This document shows positions 14,269 to 14,445 of a stretch of DNA of 14,445 bases, piece after piece; position 1 is the first letter of the stretch; each line of letters opens with the position of its first letter. The translations under genes and the position numbers were made by a program. The notes under the pieces were generated by a model. The model saw only the letters and a program-made list of their open reading frames with translations, was not told the origin of the DNA and did not search any database. Source of the DNA: Bacteroidales bacterium (lineage in GTDB: Bacteria; Bacteroidota; Bacteroidia; Bacteroidales; UBA932); assembly GCA_024689525.1 (NCBI GenBank), contig JAILDI010000106.1, forward strand, positions 1-14,445. The letters are read 5' to 3'.

Positions 14269-14374
14269 AAAACCTTAAAACCCGTGCAAGGTCAGACCAA
14301 TGCAGGAGGCCGCTGAAAAAGTCCTCTAAACCGCAGCCAAGTGAGAAAAAAGTTTGCAGATTTCCATGAATTTA

Positions 14375-14406
14375 TTTGGTGGTCTGCAATCTTTTTTGTA
14401 ACTTTA
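14375..14406 (+). promoter_or_regulatory. Rightward promoter for a gene beyond the window
   Basis: TTTG (14375-14378), a 20-bp spacer and TAACTTTA (14399-14406, one mismatch to TAnnTTTG) form a convincing plus-strand promoter. An open frame starts at ATG 14409 (MLNNNGLCLTRS) and runs off the edge. That ATG lies before or at the expected start of transcription, so I do not call it a gene. Confidence 0.5.
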
Positions 14407-14445
14407 ACATGTTGAATAATAATGGTTTATGCTTAACACGCAGTC

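Noticed and set aside
14409..14445. Open frame starting at ATG 14409 at the right edge
   Set aside because: Only 12 codons are visible and the ATG lies at or before the predicted transcription start, so no gene can be supported.
1..14445. Search for an anti-phage, toxin-antitoxin, CRISPR or biosynthetic system
   Set aside because: All protein-coding space is accounted for by housekeeping, transporter, sensor and small conserved genes. No repeat-spacer arrays, nuclease/toxin pairs or integrases were seen.

Overview
The window looks like a chromosomal housekeeping segment from a GC-rich member of the Bacteroidota, most likely order Bacteroidales. The evidence is the promoter style (a TAnnTTTG -7 box, with a TTTG-like -33 box about 20 bp upstream in several cases), the near absence of Shine-Dalgarno sequences, a DUF4783-type secreted protein and the short ammonia-dependent NadE. 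I see no rRNA, tRNA, CRISPR array, intact insertion sequence or phage gene. The species cannot be named from this sequence.

Layout from left to right. Positions 1-387 (-) hold the first 129 codons of xseA (exonuclease VII large subunit), cut by the window edge. Positions 388-598 are intergenic. They hold divergent promoters for xseA and der and, between them, a compact multi-helix element ending in a minus-strand terminator, which is the best candidate for an unannotated structured RNA. Positions 599-2787 (+) hold der (ribosome-assembly GTPase) and nadE (NAD synthase), separated by a 149-bp spacer dominated by a long inverted repeat. nadE converges on a minus-strand gene train across a three-copy repeat and terminator at 2794-2885.

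The first minus-strand train is transcribed from about 8713 down to 2887: rlmH, a giant ten-helix NtrY-like sensor kinase, engB, prs and a small cysteine-containing membrane protein. Junctions are mostly zero-gap or overlapping, and engB has a second promoter-like box of its own. DUF4783 (8766-9182, +) is fired divergently from rlmH by interlocking promoters, and its stop codon overlaps by 4 bp the stop of a second minus-strand train.

That second train runs from about 14230 down to 9179: efp, cmk, ispH and an MMPL/RND-type transporter. All junctions overlap or abut, so it reads as one translationally coupled operon behind a very good promoter. The last 170 bases carry a further plus-strand promoter for a gene outside the window.

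Functionally the segment groups ribosome assembly and translation (Der, EngB, RlmH, EF-P), nucleotide and cofactor synthesis (Prs, Cmk, NadE), isoprenoid synthesis (IspH), DNA repair (XseA) and envelope functions (sensor kinase, MMPL exporter, DUF4783). The unusual points are the putative structured RNA, two alternative-folding repeat regions, the sensor kinase without a visible partner, and an exporter with a shrunken first periplasmic domain and an in-frame tandem repeat in the second.
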